From positions 1 to 45,336 of the forward strand of contig CANKOI010000023.1 of assembly GCA_947484175.1 (NCBI GenBank): a DNA stretch of 45,336 nucleotides, written 5' to 3'. The DNA comes from Deltaproteobacteria bacterium. GTDB taxonomy: Bacteria; Myxococcota_A; UBA796; SXON01. The first letter of the stretch is position 1; every line of letters starts with the position of its first letter. The notes under the pieces were generated by a model, which saw nothing but the letters and a program-made list of their open reading frames with translations, did no database searches and was not told the DNA's origin. Positions 8,453 to 16,874 of the stretch are shown here, one piece after another. Both the position numbers and the translations under genes were made by a program.

Positions 8453-9775
8453 CTAGTTGGCGCCCAACTGTTCGATGTGCTGCACGTAGGTGAACACGGC
8501 CCCGAGGTCAAGCTGCAGCCACCAGTCCACTTCGCCGGCGGCGTTGACGTCTTCGATTCGGCCGGCGGTGGCCCAGATCACCTGAGTGGTGCCGTCGGCG
8601 AAGCGTCGCACGTCGCCCTTGATGTAGACGTAGAGCGGCGGGTCGCTGGTGTGCGACCAGACCTCCCGGTAGGTGTGCGTGGCGTCGTCGATCTCGAACT
8701 CCACCGCTCGGCTGGCGCTGCGTTCCGTCCCACCATTTTCGAAATGCAGGAAGCGGGTGGGGCTCAAGACTTCGAACTGATGCGCCACGTGGAGCGGAGT
8801 CTCGCCCTCGGCGGGCGTGTAGTCGCTGCCTTCGCCGTAGAGGTGCAGCACGGGCTCGCCGTCGCTGCGCCGCACGCGTACGAACTGGTCGGTGAGGTAG
8901 GTCTGGAACGTGAACAGGCCCGCGTCTGCGTCCCAGTCCAAGGACTCCATGTGCGTCCAGGTATTTTCGGGGGAGTTGGCCACGGGATCGCCTAGCTGGG
9001 GATCGTCCCATGTGGAGTAGGCGGTGCGGAACTCGCCTGCGGCGTTTCGCTCCACGACGGCGTCGCCCCACAGTTCGCCCTGTTGCACCCGTACGATGCC
9101 GCCGAGCGTGCCCTCGTCGAGGTCCACGATGTCGTGATCGAGCCAGGGCCAGCTGAGGGAGGTTTCGCTGCCTCCGTGCAGGGGTACTTGCAGGACCCGG
9201 CTCTTCGGCGCGGCCTCTGCGCTACGGCCGGCCACGAGCAGGTACATCGTCTCCCCGTCGTTGCCGAGGAGCGCTCGCATCAGCTGCTCCTGCGGCCCGA
9301 GCTCCACCTCCCAAGCCCACACCACTCGCCCTTCGCCATCGAGGATGAACGCATAGTTCGCCGAGCCTGCGGTGTTGAGGAGGGCGTAGCCGTCGCTCCA
9401 GGCGGTGACTGCGCCGCCCGTGCTGAACCCCGGAAAGTTGCTGGGAAGGTGTCCGGTTTCGAGGGTGGCGGCTCCCGCGCTGGTCGTGCCGTCGGCCGCC
9501 GTCGCGGTCACGCTGACGCCCGCGCCCACGCCGTAGGGGAGGCCGTAGAGGTGAAGCTGGTGCGAGGTGGCCGCGTTGGCAACGACCAGGCTGTGGTCTC
9601 GCCGTTCGCCGACACCCCACAGCACCTCAAGGGTTGTCGGCTCCTCGGTTGTGACGCCGAGCTCCACGACGCTCCCAACACGCTCGTTCGCGGCCACCAC
9701 GAGATCGAGCGCATCGCCAAGGGAGTCGCCGTCCGGGGCGCAGGCGCCGAGGGTGAACAACAGGAGGGGCTTCAT
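8453..9775 (-). CDS. Arylsulfotransferase-like (ASST) lipoprotein
   Basis: 440 aa from the ATG at 9775, giving 'MKPLLLFTLGAC': a very short lipoprotein signal with Cys12. The body is a repeated beta pattern with Asp/Trp-containing strands ('GRVVWAWEV', 'LDWDADAGLFTFQTY', 'VDWWLQLD') that fits a six-bladed arylsulfotransferase/ASST-type propeller. 'HVAHQFEVL' and 'FENGG' are similar to elements in the second copy at 18636-20081. True arylsulfate sulfotransferases move sulfate between phenols; I cannot confirm a catalytic His here, so this may be a non-enzymatic propeller. It converges with the PmtA-like gene with only 5 bases between stops. Confidence 0.7.
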   Translation of the reverse strand: MKPLLLFTLGACAPDGDSLGDALDLVVAANERVGSVVELGVTTEEPTTLEVLWGVGERRDHSLVVANAATSHQLHLYGLPYGVGAGVSVTATAADGTTSAGAATLETGHLPSNFPGFSTGGAVTAWSDGYALLNTAGSANYAFILDGEGRVVWAWEVELGPQEQLMRALLGNDGETMYLLVAGRSAEAAPKSRVLQVPLHGGSETSLSWPWLDHDIVDLDEGTLGGIVRVQQGELWGDAVVERNAAGEFRTAYSTWDDPQLGDPVANSPENTWTHMESLDWDADAGLFTFQTYLTDQFVRVRRSDGEPVLHLYGEGSDYTPAEGETPLHVAHQFEVLSPTRFLHFENGGTERSASRAVEFEIDDATHTYREVWSHTSDPPLYVYIKGDVRRFADGTTQVIWATAGRIEDVNAAGEVDWWLQLDLGAVFTYVQHIEQLGAN

Positions 9776-9814
9776 GCGATCTTGGAGACCCTTACCACGG
9801 GAACGCAACCCCCC

Positions 9815-10654
9815 TCATGCGGGACTGATCACTCCGGCGAGGCAGAGCTCCTTCCGTCGCACTTCGAAGCGCAGGGCGCCGTTGGCTTCTCGCCCCGACG
9901 TGAACGATACGCGGCCCGGCAAGGGGAGCGGCGCGTGAAAGCGTGCGGTCAGCACGCAGGCTTCGGGCACGTCGGCGTCGAGCTCGGCGAGGGCGCGGGC
10001 CAGCGCCCACCAACCGTGCGCGATGGGCCGCTTGAAGCCGAAGGGGCGCGCCGTGAGCGGCCAGAGGTGCACGGGATTGTGATCGCCGCTCACCTCGGCG
10101 TAGCGGCGCCCGAGGTCGGCCGGCAGCGACCACACCGTGGAGCGGCTCGGGGAGAAGGGGGTCGGCTGTGCCGCTGGCCGCTTTTGCCCGTCGCCGGCGA
10201 GGGCACGGGAGAGGATCGTGGTGGTGGCGCGCCACACACACTCTGCGCCCGCGAAAACTTCGCTGTGCAGGTCGAACTCGCCGCCGCGCCGGGCCGGTCG
10301 CGGCCCCGACACCCATGCCCGCGCGGAGAGCGGCTCCTGCGCGTCGATGGCCCGTAGGCTCTCGATGCGTTGGCCGGTGTGGAGAATCCCCATCAGCCGC
10401 AGCGGAAAGGCAGGGTGGGTGAGCACGGCGAGGTGCAGCCCCCGGGCGAGCAGATCGGGGAACGTGAGCGGGAGCCGGGTCGTCGCCGGAAAGCCGCACA
10501 CGCGTGCGTAGGCGGCGAGTGGGCGTTCGAGCCTGCTCGCACGAGCCTCGATGTGCGGGATTTGCCCGTCGGCCGGCAGTGCGCCGCCCCGTTTCGTGGC
10601 GATGGCGAACATCGACGTGGCCGGCGGGGTGTCAAACTCCATCACCGGGACCAT
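9815..10654 (-). CDS. MaoC-like acyl dehydratase
   Basis: 279 aa. The start ATG at 10654 has AAGGAG 6 bases upstream. The C-terminal half (about 180-279) is a hotdog domain with the hydratase 2 motif 'YAEVSGDHNPVHLW', whose Asp and His are the catalytic pair of (R)-specific enoyl-CoA hydratases, followed by 'RPIAHGWWALARAL'. The N-terminal half (about 1-150) is probably a second, degenerate hotdog, as in two-domain dehydratases. The reaction is reversible hydration of an enoyl-CoA or enoyl-ACP. Its start overlaps the end of the unknown 596-aa gene by 13 bases, so the two are probably expressed together. Confidence 0.82.
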   Translation of the reverse strand: MVPVMEFDTPPATSMFAIATKRGGALPADGQIPHIEARASRLERPLAAYARVCGFPATTRLPLTFPDLLARGLHLAVLTHPAFPLRLMGILHTGQRIESLRAIDAQEPLSARAWVSGPRPARRGGEFDLHSEVFAGAECVWRATTTILSRALAGDGQKRPAAQPTPFSPSRSTVWSLPADLGRRYAEVSGDHNPVHLWPLTARPFGFKRPIAHGWWALARALAELDADVPEACVLTARFHAPLPLPGRVSFTSGREANGALRFEVRRKELCLAGVISPA

Positions 10655-12432
10655 GGGTGCTCCTTCGACCAGGCGAGTGGCCACGCGGAGCCCCGATTGC
10701 CGGGAATCTCGCGCCCCTCGTCGTCCCGGACGAAGTTGTCCTGGTCCGCGAAGGCGCGCTCGGCGTTCACCCGCCCGTCGCGCCGCCGGAGCGGCTGCGA
10801 CTTCCCTTCCACGCGCAGCCATGCCACCTCGTGCGGTGCGGGGCGGAGGTCTACGAGCGCGCCCTTGCGGCGGTCGTTGAGCAGCTGCTCTTCGTTGCCG
10901 ATCGGGTCGGCCACCGTCTTGGCCTTCAAGGTCCACACCAGCAGCGAAGTGGGATTGCGCTCGGGGAAGGCGCCCTGCAAGAGGTCGGCGTAGCCGTAGA
11001 ACTGCTTGCCAATGTCGTTTTGGTTTACAGGGCCGGCCATCAGGCAGATGCCCGCCATGAGGTCGCAGCCCTCGGCGATCTCGAGGCAGCCGGAGAGCTC
11101 GCACACCAACGCGGACCGGCTGGCGGCGGCGCCGAAGGCCCTCACGGCATGGGTGAAATCGAGCCCGGCGGCTTCGACCTCTTCGCGGGCCAGCCCCCCC
11201 ACGTAGATGCGTTGCCCCGCGAGCGCGAATGCCTTCTTCCCCCGCATCGCGTTCTTGCTCAGCGCGCGCAGGGTGGGGAGGTCCGCCCAGAGCGGAATCG
11301 CGGCCACGAGCCGGTCAGTGATGTCCTCAAGGTCCTTACGCACGCCGCGCAGACGCTCCTTCCCGCCATCGGTGAGGACGTCGATTCGCTCGAGCAGGAG
11401 CAGGCCTTTCGCGAGCTCGCGGTCTACACCAGTCCAATGACAGAAGGCGTTGTAGGCGGCCCGGCCGGCCATCTCCGTGAGGGGATCCGGCACGTCCATG
11501 TCCTGGCGCGACTGGTACTGGGCAGGAGCCTTCTCTTCGGCGTTCACGCCAGGCTGGATGCGCTCGGATCGCAGGGCGACTAGGGTGGCACCCAGCTTTC
11601 GACACGTCGGTGCATCGATCGGCGAGGGCGAGTCGCTCGCGCCCACCTGAGCCACGAAAGCCACCCGCCAGCCTGCTGCACGATCGGTGGCCGAGAGCCC
11701 CGCCAGCGCTTCGATGCGTTCGATCACGCTCGCGCCGGCAGCCTGGGCGGAAGGCCCCGAGAAGGCGCGCATCAGCACGTTGGCGCGGCGTGTTCCGGCC
11801 GAAGCGAGGAGCGCGGCTCGTTCGGCGGCGTCGGCCCAAATGCCGACGTGGAGGTGCTGAAGGTAGCCGACACTGGGAATGTCGTCGGCGAGGTGAAACC
11901 GCTTGTTCCAGGCCCGCAGGGGCACGGTGAACAGCGAGGCGAAGGGCGCGTGCCCGACGAAGGTGAGCAAGAAGGTGAACGCGGTGCGGTAGGGGCGCGT
12001 GAACGCGACGTGGGTGTAGGCCGCGCCGCGGAGTACCGGCCGTTCGTGGCCCGGGAGCTGTTCCAGCAGCTCGGCGAGCGCGGCGGAGTCGTCGGGACCG
12101 AGGGTGGCTTGGCGGTGGCCGAGGTAGTTGGTGGATTGGCGCGAGCTGAGGACGCCGAGCGACGCCTCCTCGAACAGCTCCGATTCAGTGGGGGGCGGTC
12201 CGGCCACGAAGCGGTCCGGGGGGGCGAGGGACAGGAGCGCGCTGGCCGCGGCGGCTTCGGACACGCTCAGGGATGGGCGGGTGCGATACCCGATCGGGCT
12301 CGCCGAGTGGAGCTCATCGGGCAGCGAGTAGCGGTCGCGCCGCCCGCCCTCGCCCGCGAAGCGGGCGGCGCGGGCGACCCGCTGGTGCGGCGGCGGCGGC
12401 GCGATGGCCACCAGTTCGACGGGCTTTTGCAC
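10642..12432 (-). CDS. Large protein of unknown function, linked to MaoC dehydratase
   Basis: 596 aa from a GTG at 12432, which lies 2 bases after the subtilase stop; longer readings upstream are frame shadows of the subtilase. No signal peptide. N-terminal Pro-rich segment, then mixed alpha/beta; 'SVSEAAAASALLSLAP' near 55 and 'GVRKDLEDITDRLVAAIPLW' near 390 look helical, and the last third is rich in Cys ('SGCLEIAEGCDLMAGICLMAG'). I do not recognise the family. It overlaps the MaoC gene by 13 bases, which suggests joint function in acyl-CoA or lipid metabolism, but that is an inference from position only. Confidence 0.75.
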   Translation of the reverse strand: MQKPVELVAIAPPPPHQRVARAARFAGEGGRRDRYSLPDELHSASPIGYRTRPSLSVSEAAAASALLSLAPPDRFVAGPPPTESELFEEASLGVLSSRQSTNYLGHRQATLGPDDSAALAELLEQLPGHERPVLRGAAYTHVAFTRPYRTAFTFLLTFVGHAPFASLFTVPLRAWNKRFHLADDIPSVGYLQHLHVGIWADAAERAALLASAGTRRANVLMRAFSGPSAQAAGASVIERIEALAGLSATDRAAGWRVAFVAQVGASDSPSPIDAPTCRKLGATLVALRSERIQPGVNAEEKAPAQYQSRQDMDVPDPLTEMAGRAAYNAFCHWTGVDRELAKGLLLLERIDVLTDGGKERLRGVRKDLEDITDRLVAAIPLWADLPTLRALSKNAMRGKKAFALAGQRIYVGGLAREEVEAAGLDFTHAVRAFGAAASRSALVCELSGCLEIAEGCDLMAGICLMAGPVNQNDIGKQFYGYADLLQGAFPERNPTSLLVWTLKAKTVADPIGNEEQLLNDRRKGALVDLRPAPHEVAWLRVEGKSQPLRRRDGRVNAERAFADQDNFVRDDEGREIPGNRGSAWPLAWSKEHPWSR

Positions 12433-12434
12433 GC

Positions 12435-14147
12435 TCAGCGCGCGCGCCGCCGCGCCAGCGCGGCGGAGAGCAGCAGCGCCGCGAGGGGGACACTCCCCGC
12501 TCCGGTGCTGCTGCAGCCCCGCGGCGAGGCCGCGCCCGTGTCGGTGGCGGGGACCTCCACCTCCTCCGGCTCCACGACAACGAATCGGGACTCGTCGCTC
12601 CACGGGCCGCTTCCCCACGGATCCAGTGCGGACACGCGCCATGCAACATGGTCATCCACCGTGAAGGTGCCGCTGAGATCGACGAGTTCGTCGGTCAGGT
12701 TGAGCGTCTGGGCGTGCTCGTCGTCGGCATCCAGCCACCACTCCACGGCGTACCCCACGACATCGCCGTCTGCATCGGCGGCGGCCTCCCACGCGAGCAG
12801 GACGTGGTCGGCGAACACCCTGTCTCGTCCGAGTCGCGGAACGGGGGCTTCGGGGGCGACGTCGGCGATTGTGGCGACGGCGGCGGCGGCGTCGATGCGC
12901 CCGCAGCCGTAATACGGGCTCCGTCCGGCTGCGTCCCAACCCGCGCCGGCCAGATCGTTACGTGTGGCCGTCTGACAAAGTACGTCCCGCACCTGCTCGG
13001 ATGTGGCGCGAGGGTTGGCTTCCAGCATGAGCGCCACCACCCCGCTCACCACGGGGGCGGCGCCGCTCGTCCCGGAAAATCCGTCGTAGTACGCGTCGTC
13101 GCTTCCGTAACTTCCGTAGCCCCCGGGGGTGATGTCCGTCGTCAGGAGTGCGGTGGGCGCGGCGATGCTCACGTCGTCTCCCCAGTTGCTGTACGACGCC
13201 CGTTCGTCCCACCACTCCAGCGCGGCCACGACCACGGCGGCCTCATTGCTCAGCATGGGGTCGTCGGAGTTGTCGCAGCCGTCATTTCCGGCCGAAAACA
13301 CTACGACGGAGCCGAGTCCGCCCCGCCCCTTCCGTTCCGCATAGTTGAACATCATGGAAAATATGGCGGAATCCCCCACGCTCCCGCAGCCCCCGAACCC
13401 CCAAGAGTTGTTGAGTACACCCGCTCCGGCATCCACCGAGCGGGTGAACGCTTCGTAGAGGTCGCTCGTGGTGGTGCTGCCGCCGATGAGCCGCACCGCG
13501 TACACCTCGGCCTCCCACGCCACCCCGGCCAGCCCGTCTCCGTCGTCGCCCCGCGCCGCAGCGATTCCCGCCACGCCCGTGCCGTGCGGGCCGGAGGAGT
13601 CGGCACCCGGGGAGGCGTCGTCGTCGTCGTCCACGAAGTCCGGGCCGCTGGTGACGACAAGGTCCGGATGGTCAAGCTGCACACCGGAGTCCACCACCGC
13701 GATGATCACCCCCGCGCCGGTTGCGAGGTCCCACGCTGCGGGACCGTTGATGTCCACGCCCGCGGTGCGCCCGCCCTGCCCGGTGTTGTCGTGGTGCCAC
13801 TGGTCGGCGAACAGGGGGTCGTTCGGCACGCGGTGGGGCACGAGGTTGAGCAGGAGGTCGGGGTGGACCCACAGGAACGCGTCGTTGTCGTGGAGGGTGC
13901 GGGCGATCCCGAGATCGTCGCTGCCGGGGCGGAGGTGGAGCCGCACCACCCCCTCGCGCAGCTCATCTATGGCCACGAGGCCCGGAATCCGGGGAAGAAC
14001 GGCGCCCTCACGGAGCTGGCCGACGATGCCGCCGGAGCGCCCGACGACGCTGCCGCTGGCCAGGAGGTCGCTCAACTGTGTGCGCTCGGGGCCCTCCCCA
14101 AGGAAGAGGGTGTCGTCGGCAAGGGCGAGCGCGGCGAGCAGCAGCAT
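12435..14147 (-). CDS. Exported subtilisin-like S8 serine protease with MYXO-CTERM-like tail
   Basis: 570 aa. Short signal 'MLLLAALALA', a propeptide-like region (11-110), then the S8 domain with the catalytic triad Asp153 ('AVVDSGVQLDHPDL'), His188 ('GPHGTGVAGI') and Ser361 ('SGTSGAAPVVSG'), and the oxyanion Asn288 ('FSAGNDG'). A fibronectin-like module occupies about 440-530. The C-terminus ends with Cys-Ser-Ser-Thr-Gly, a hydrophobic stretch and an Arg cluster, the layout of the MYXO-CTERM sorting signal of Myxococcota, so the protease is probably processed and anchored at the surface or released. It sits 58 bases after the 184-aa lipoprotein gene and 2 bases before the next gene. Confidence 0.9.
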   Translation of the reverse strand: MLLLAALALADDTLFLGEGPERTQLSDLLASGSVVGRSGGIVGQLREGAVLPRIPGLVAIDELREGVVRLHLRPGSDDLGIARTLHDNDAFLWVHPDLLLNLVPHRVPNDPLFADQWHHDNTGQGGRTAGVDINGPAAWDLATGAGVIIAVVDSGVQLDHPDLVVTSGPDFVDDDDDASPGADSSGPHGTGVAGIAAARGDDGDGLAGVAWEAEVYAVRLIGGSTTTSDLYEAFTRSVDAGAGVLNNSWGFGGCGSVGDSAIFSMMFNYAERKGRGGLGSVVVFSAGNDGCDNSDDPMLSNEAAVVVAALEWWDERASYSNWGDDVSIAAPTALLTTDITPGGYGSYGSDDAYYDGFSGTSGAAPVVSGVVALMLEANPRATSEQVRDVLCQTATRNDLAGAGWDAAGRSPYYGCGRIDAAAAVATIADVAPEAPVPRLGRDRVFADHVLLAWEAAADADGDVVGYAVEWWLDADDEHAQTLNLTDELVDLSGTFTVDDHVAWRVSALDPWGSGPWSDESRFVVVEPEEVEVPATDTGAASPRGCSSTGAGSVPLAALLLSAALARRRAR

Positions 14148-14205
14148 CGCGCCGGAGTGTAGCGCAGCGGCTGGCAGGGGGGCAGGGGCCGGAGCGAGTG
14201 CCTAG

Positions 14206-14760
14206 CTACGGCGCCGTGTACACGTCGCCGCGCCCCTCGATCACCACCTCGTTGCTGGTTGCGGCGTCGTCGAAGGTGAACACCCCGGCGGCGCGGGGCC
14301 AGAGGTCGGCGCCGTCGGCGGCGTCGACGTCGTAGAACGCGATCACGCCGGTCTGCCTGGTCCAAGCGCCCACGTCTACGGTAGCGCTGGTGCCCCCGGC
14401 GTCGATCACATCCCCGGCAGTCGCGCCCGTCGCGAAGGCGGTCGAACCCCCCTCGCCGCCTGCACAGAGGGCGCCGTTGATGCTGCTCACCGGCATCTCG
14501 AAGATGTACCAGTGGATCACCTTCACGTCTTCGGGGCCAAAGTCGGCGCCCGCGCTGTCCCCTTTCAAGCCGCTCCAGTCGAAGCTCAACTCGGGGCACT
14601 CGCACACCACCTGGCTCTTCATCACTTGCGCGAAGCAGTTCTCATCGAAGGCCGCGGTGTCCTCCCCGGTATCTCCCGAGTCATCGGAGAGGGCGGAGTC
14701 TGCCTTGCCGGAGTCGTCGGGCTCGGTGGCCGGGCAGGCGATTAGGAGGGCGAGGAGCAT
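14206..14760 (-). CDS. Lipoprotein, hypothetical
   Basis: 184 aa. Very short signal 'MLLALLIAC', lipidated Cys9, then 'PATEPDDSG' and a Ser/Asp-rich linker to about residue 40. A single globular domain follows, with a Cys pair in 'VVCECPEL' and several aromatic-rich strands ('VKVIHWYIFEMPV'). No family recognised. It sits between a second lipoprotein gene (20 bases upstream) and the subtilase, and all three are on the minus strand, so they may be one transcript. Confidence 0.7.
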   Translation of the reverse strand: MLLALLIACPATEPDDSGKADSALSDDSGDTGEDTAAFDENCFAQVMKSQVVCECPELSFDWSGLKGDSAGADFGPEDVKVIHWYIFEMPVSSINGALCAGGEGGSTAFATGATAGDVIDAGGTSATVDVGAWTRQTGVIAFYDVDAADGADLWPRAAGVFTFDDAATSNEVVIEGRGDVYTAP

Positions 14761-14780
14761 CGGTGCGGCCTATCCCGGAT

Positions 14781-15386
14781 TCAGTCGACCTCGGTGCAGC
14801 CGAAGTCGTCGTAGTCGCCTTCGGCATCGTTGGAGACCCAGCAGTCGTCGGTCTCGTTGGCGATGAAGACGTAGGCGACGTGGCCGGCGCTGTCGATCGT
14901 GTCGTTCATGAGGGTAGTGACGTTCGCCACCAGGTCCTGCGGCGAATCCACGGTTTCGAGGGTGATGCCCGACTTCGACACTTCATCGTGGCAGATGTCG
15001 TAGGGCCCCGAATTCTCCTCGCGGCCCTCGATGCAGTCCTCCCCATACCAGCCCATCTCCTGCTGCTGGGCCATGCCGAAGGAGTAGGTGCCGCTTCCCC
15101 CGTCGATCGACAGGCTGACGAACTTGGAATCCCAAAGAACTTGGAAGGCGGGGTCGGCGTCGGCGTCGGTGTCGGAGTCACTGTCTGTGTCGCTGTCGGC
15201 GTCGGTGTCAACGACTCCGCCTCCGCACTCGGCGGCGTCTACGCAATCGGTGTCGACACAGTCGGCAATTCCGTCGCCGTCGTTGTCGATCCCGTCGAGG
15301 CATTCTCCGGGGTTGGCGCCCTCGGCACCGGCGAGCCCTGCGCAGCCCAGGATGGCGGCGATCGAGAAGGGGAGGAGCAGTCGCAT
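14781..15386 (-). CDS. Lipoprotein with MopE-like calcium motif and Asp/Ser/Thr repeat linker
   Basis: 201 aa from the ATG at 15386; an upstream ATG at 15440 would put 18 extra residues before the signal. Signal 'MRLLLPFSIAAILGC' with Cys15. Residues about 27-45 carry 'CLDGIDNDGDGIADC', the Asp-rich calcium/metal-binding motif of MopE-like proteins. A linker of alternating Asp with Ser/Thr/Ala (about 55-75) is encoded by GTCGG-type hexamer repeats. The C-terminal domain has four Cys ('YGEDCIEG', 'YDICHDEV', 'DDCWVS', 'FGCTEV'). The same design is seen in the broken gene at 21816-22356. No enzyme motif seen. Confidence 0.75.
   Translation of the reverse strand: MRLLLPFSIAAILGCAGLAGAEGANPGECLDGIDNDGDGIADCVDTDCVDAAECGGGVVDTDADSDTDSDSDTDADADPAFQVLWDSKFVSLSIDGGSGTYSFGMAQQQEMGWYGEDCIEGREENSGPYDICHDEVSKSGITLETVDSPQDLVANVTTLMNDTIDSAGHVAYVFIANETDDCWVSNDAEGDYDDFGCTEVD
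15152..15209. repeat. Hexamer repeat encoding Asp-Ser/Thr/Ala linker
   Basis: About ten imperfect copies of a (GTCGGC/GTCGGT/GTCGCT) hexamer, in frame with the 201-aa lipoprotein and read on the minus strand as alternating Asp and Ser, Thr or Ala. Hexamer units keep the frame when copies are gained or lost. Confidence 0.8.
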
Positions 15387-15487
15387 GGAGGAGCCTCGGG
15401 AGTGGACGAGAGGGGTAGCCGGCAGGGTGGACTCCTGCATGGGTGGGGGCGGCTCCTCGCGTAGCGGAAGGGGCTACATTGCGGCGC

Positions 15488-16870
15488 ATGTCGCCTCTCG
15501 GATGGTTTCTCCTCGCTTGCACCGAAGAGGCAGGTGACACCGCGCTCCCCTCACCATCCGCAACCGCCGCGCCGTTCTCCTGTGGCGATGGCGTGATCGA
15601 CTCCGACGAGGAGTGTGACGACTCGGCGGCCAACAGCGATGCCGTCGCGGGCGCCTGTCGCACGAATTGCTTGCTCGCAGCTTGCGGGGATGCGGTAGTC
15701 GACCCCGGAGAAGAGTGTGACGATGGCGGACCGTTCGGGGGCGATGGCTGCAACGGGGCCTGCATCGTGGAAGTGGGCACGCCGGAAGTCGAGCCGAATG
15801 ACACATGGGTCAACGCAACGCCCCTCATCGGAGCAGGAAATGGCGCGCTGATCGCTGGTGATGTCGACTGTTGGTCGATCGAGGCCCCGGTCTGTGGTGC
15901 GGTGGAGCTGGTCGAGTCCGCGCCGTGCTCCGCCTCGCTCAGCCTCACGCTTCATTCCCCCGGAGGGCTGATGCTCGCGTCCGGGGCGCCCGACGCAGCG
16001 GGCTGCTCCCACCTCGACCCGCTCGCTGCCCCCGGCGCCCGGTGGGTGGAAGGAGGGGTGTGGGCGGTCTGTGCGTCCGTCATCAACGGGGCCGTGGTGC
16101 CCGACTACACCGTGGGGCTCAGCTCCCCCGACCCGCTCGCCATCGGGGCCCCTTCCTCGGGCGATGACGGCGATGGAGACAACATTCCCGACACGTGCGA
16201 CGCCGACCGTGACGGCGATGGCCTCGACAACGCCGCCGACAACTGCCCCGACCTCTCGAACGGCCCGCTCACCCCCGCGCCTGCGCTCACCAGCGACGGG
16301 TACATCACCACGTGGCTGGCCGCTGGCCCCTTTACCGGCGGTGCCACCACGGAGGAGTGCCGCCCCAGCGAGTTCGCCTTCGTAGGCGAGGATGGCCCGC
16401 TCACGGTCGGTGCGGGTGAGCCGGCTGGTGATACATTTTGGACGATCACGCTGCTATCATCAGGCTATTATGACTTCCTTCCTAGCTATGGCTGGGCGAC
16501 CCCTTCGCGCGAGTCCTACACGCTCGTGTACCTCCAGAGCGCGGACGCCCGCACGCTCACCCTCTCGCTGGGCGCCGACGACGGGGTGTTCGTGTGGTGG
16601 AACGGCGCGCACGTGCTCGACGTGGGCAGCTGTCAGGGGGTGAACGCCGATCAGTTCCAGGTGGACGTCGCGGCCGTGGCGGGCTGGAACACGCTCCTCG
16701 TGAAGGTGCGGGACTGGGGCGGCGGCTGGGGCCAGGCGGTGCGCATCCTCGACGCCGGAGCCCCTGCCACCAGCCTCGTCCCCTCGCTCAGCCCATCGGG
16801 CGCTTGGGTGCCCGACCAGTCCGACGGCGACGGCGACGGCGTGGGCGACGTGTGCGACAGCACGCCCTGA
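15488..16870 (+). CDS. Lipoprotein with cysteine-rich (DUF4215-like) and thrombospondin type-3 repeats
   Basis: 460 aa from the ATG at 15488, giving 'MSPLGWFLLAC' with lipidated Cys11. Two Myxococcus cysteine-rich repeats follow: 'CGDGVIDSDEECDD' (about 31-44) and 'CGDAVVDPGEECDDG' (about 65-79), each ending in C...C. A pre-peptidase/CUB-like beta region spans about 100-215 ('VEPNDTWVNATPL' at its start is typical of PPC domains). Thrombospondin type-3 calcium loops ('DGDGDNIPDTCDADRDGDG') lie at about 222-245 and again at the C-terminus. About 265-440 resembles a PA14-like domain ('LGADDGVFVWWNGAHVL'). It is a surface calcium-binding protein and converges with tesB. Confidence 0.85.
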   Translation: MSPLGWFLLACTEEAGDTALPSPSATAAPFSCGDGVIDSDEECDDSAANSDAVAGACRTNCLLAACGDAVVDPGEECDDGGPFGGDGCNGACIVEVGTPEVEPNDTWVNATPLIGAGNGALIAGDVDCWSIEAPVCGAVELVESAPCSASLSLTLHSPGGLMLASGAPDAAGCSHLDPLAAPGARWVEGGVWAVCASVINGAVVPDYTVGLSSPDPLAIGAPSSGDDGDGDNIPDTCDADRDGDGLDNAADNCPDLSNGPLTPAPALTSDGYITTWLAAGPFTGGATTEECRPSEFAFVGEDGPLTVGAGEPAGDTFWTITLLSSGYYDFLPSYGWATPSRESYTLVYLQSADARTLTLSLGADDGVFVWWNGAHVLDVGSCQGVNADQFQVDVAAVAGWNTLLVKVRDWGGGWGQAVRILDAGAPATSLVPSLSPSGAWVPDQSDGDGDGVGDVCDSTP

Positions 16871-16874
16871 AGCC

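Noticed and set aside
8450..8472. Short hairpin AGTTGG/CCAACT as a terminator between convergent genes
   Set aside because: Only six base pairs and a tiny loop overlapping coding ends; too weak to claim.
9083..14162. Long plus-strand ORFs, e.g. 9083-10357 and 12273-14162
   Set aside because: They are antisense to well-supported minus-strand genes and have Ala/Arg/His-rich translations typical of high-GC shadows.
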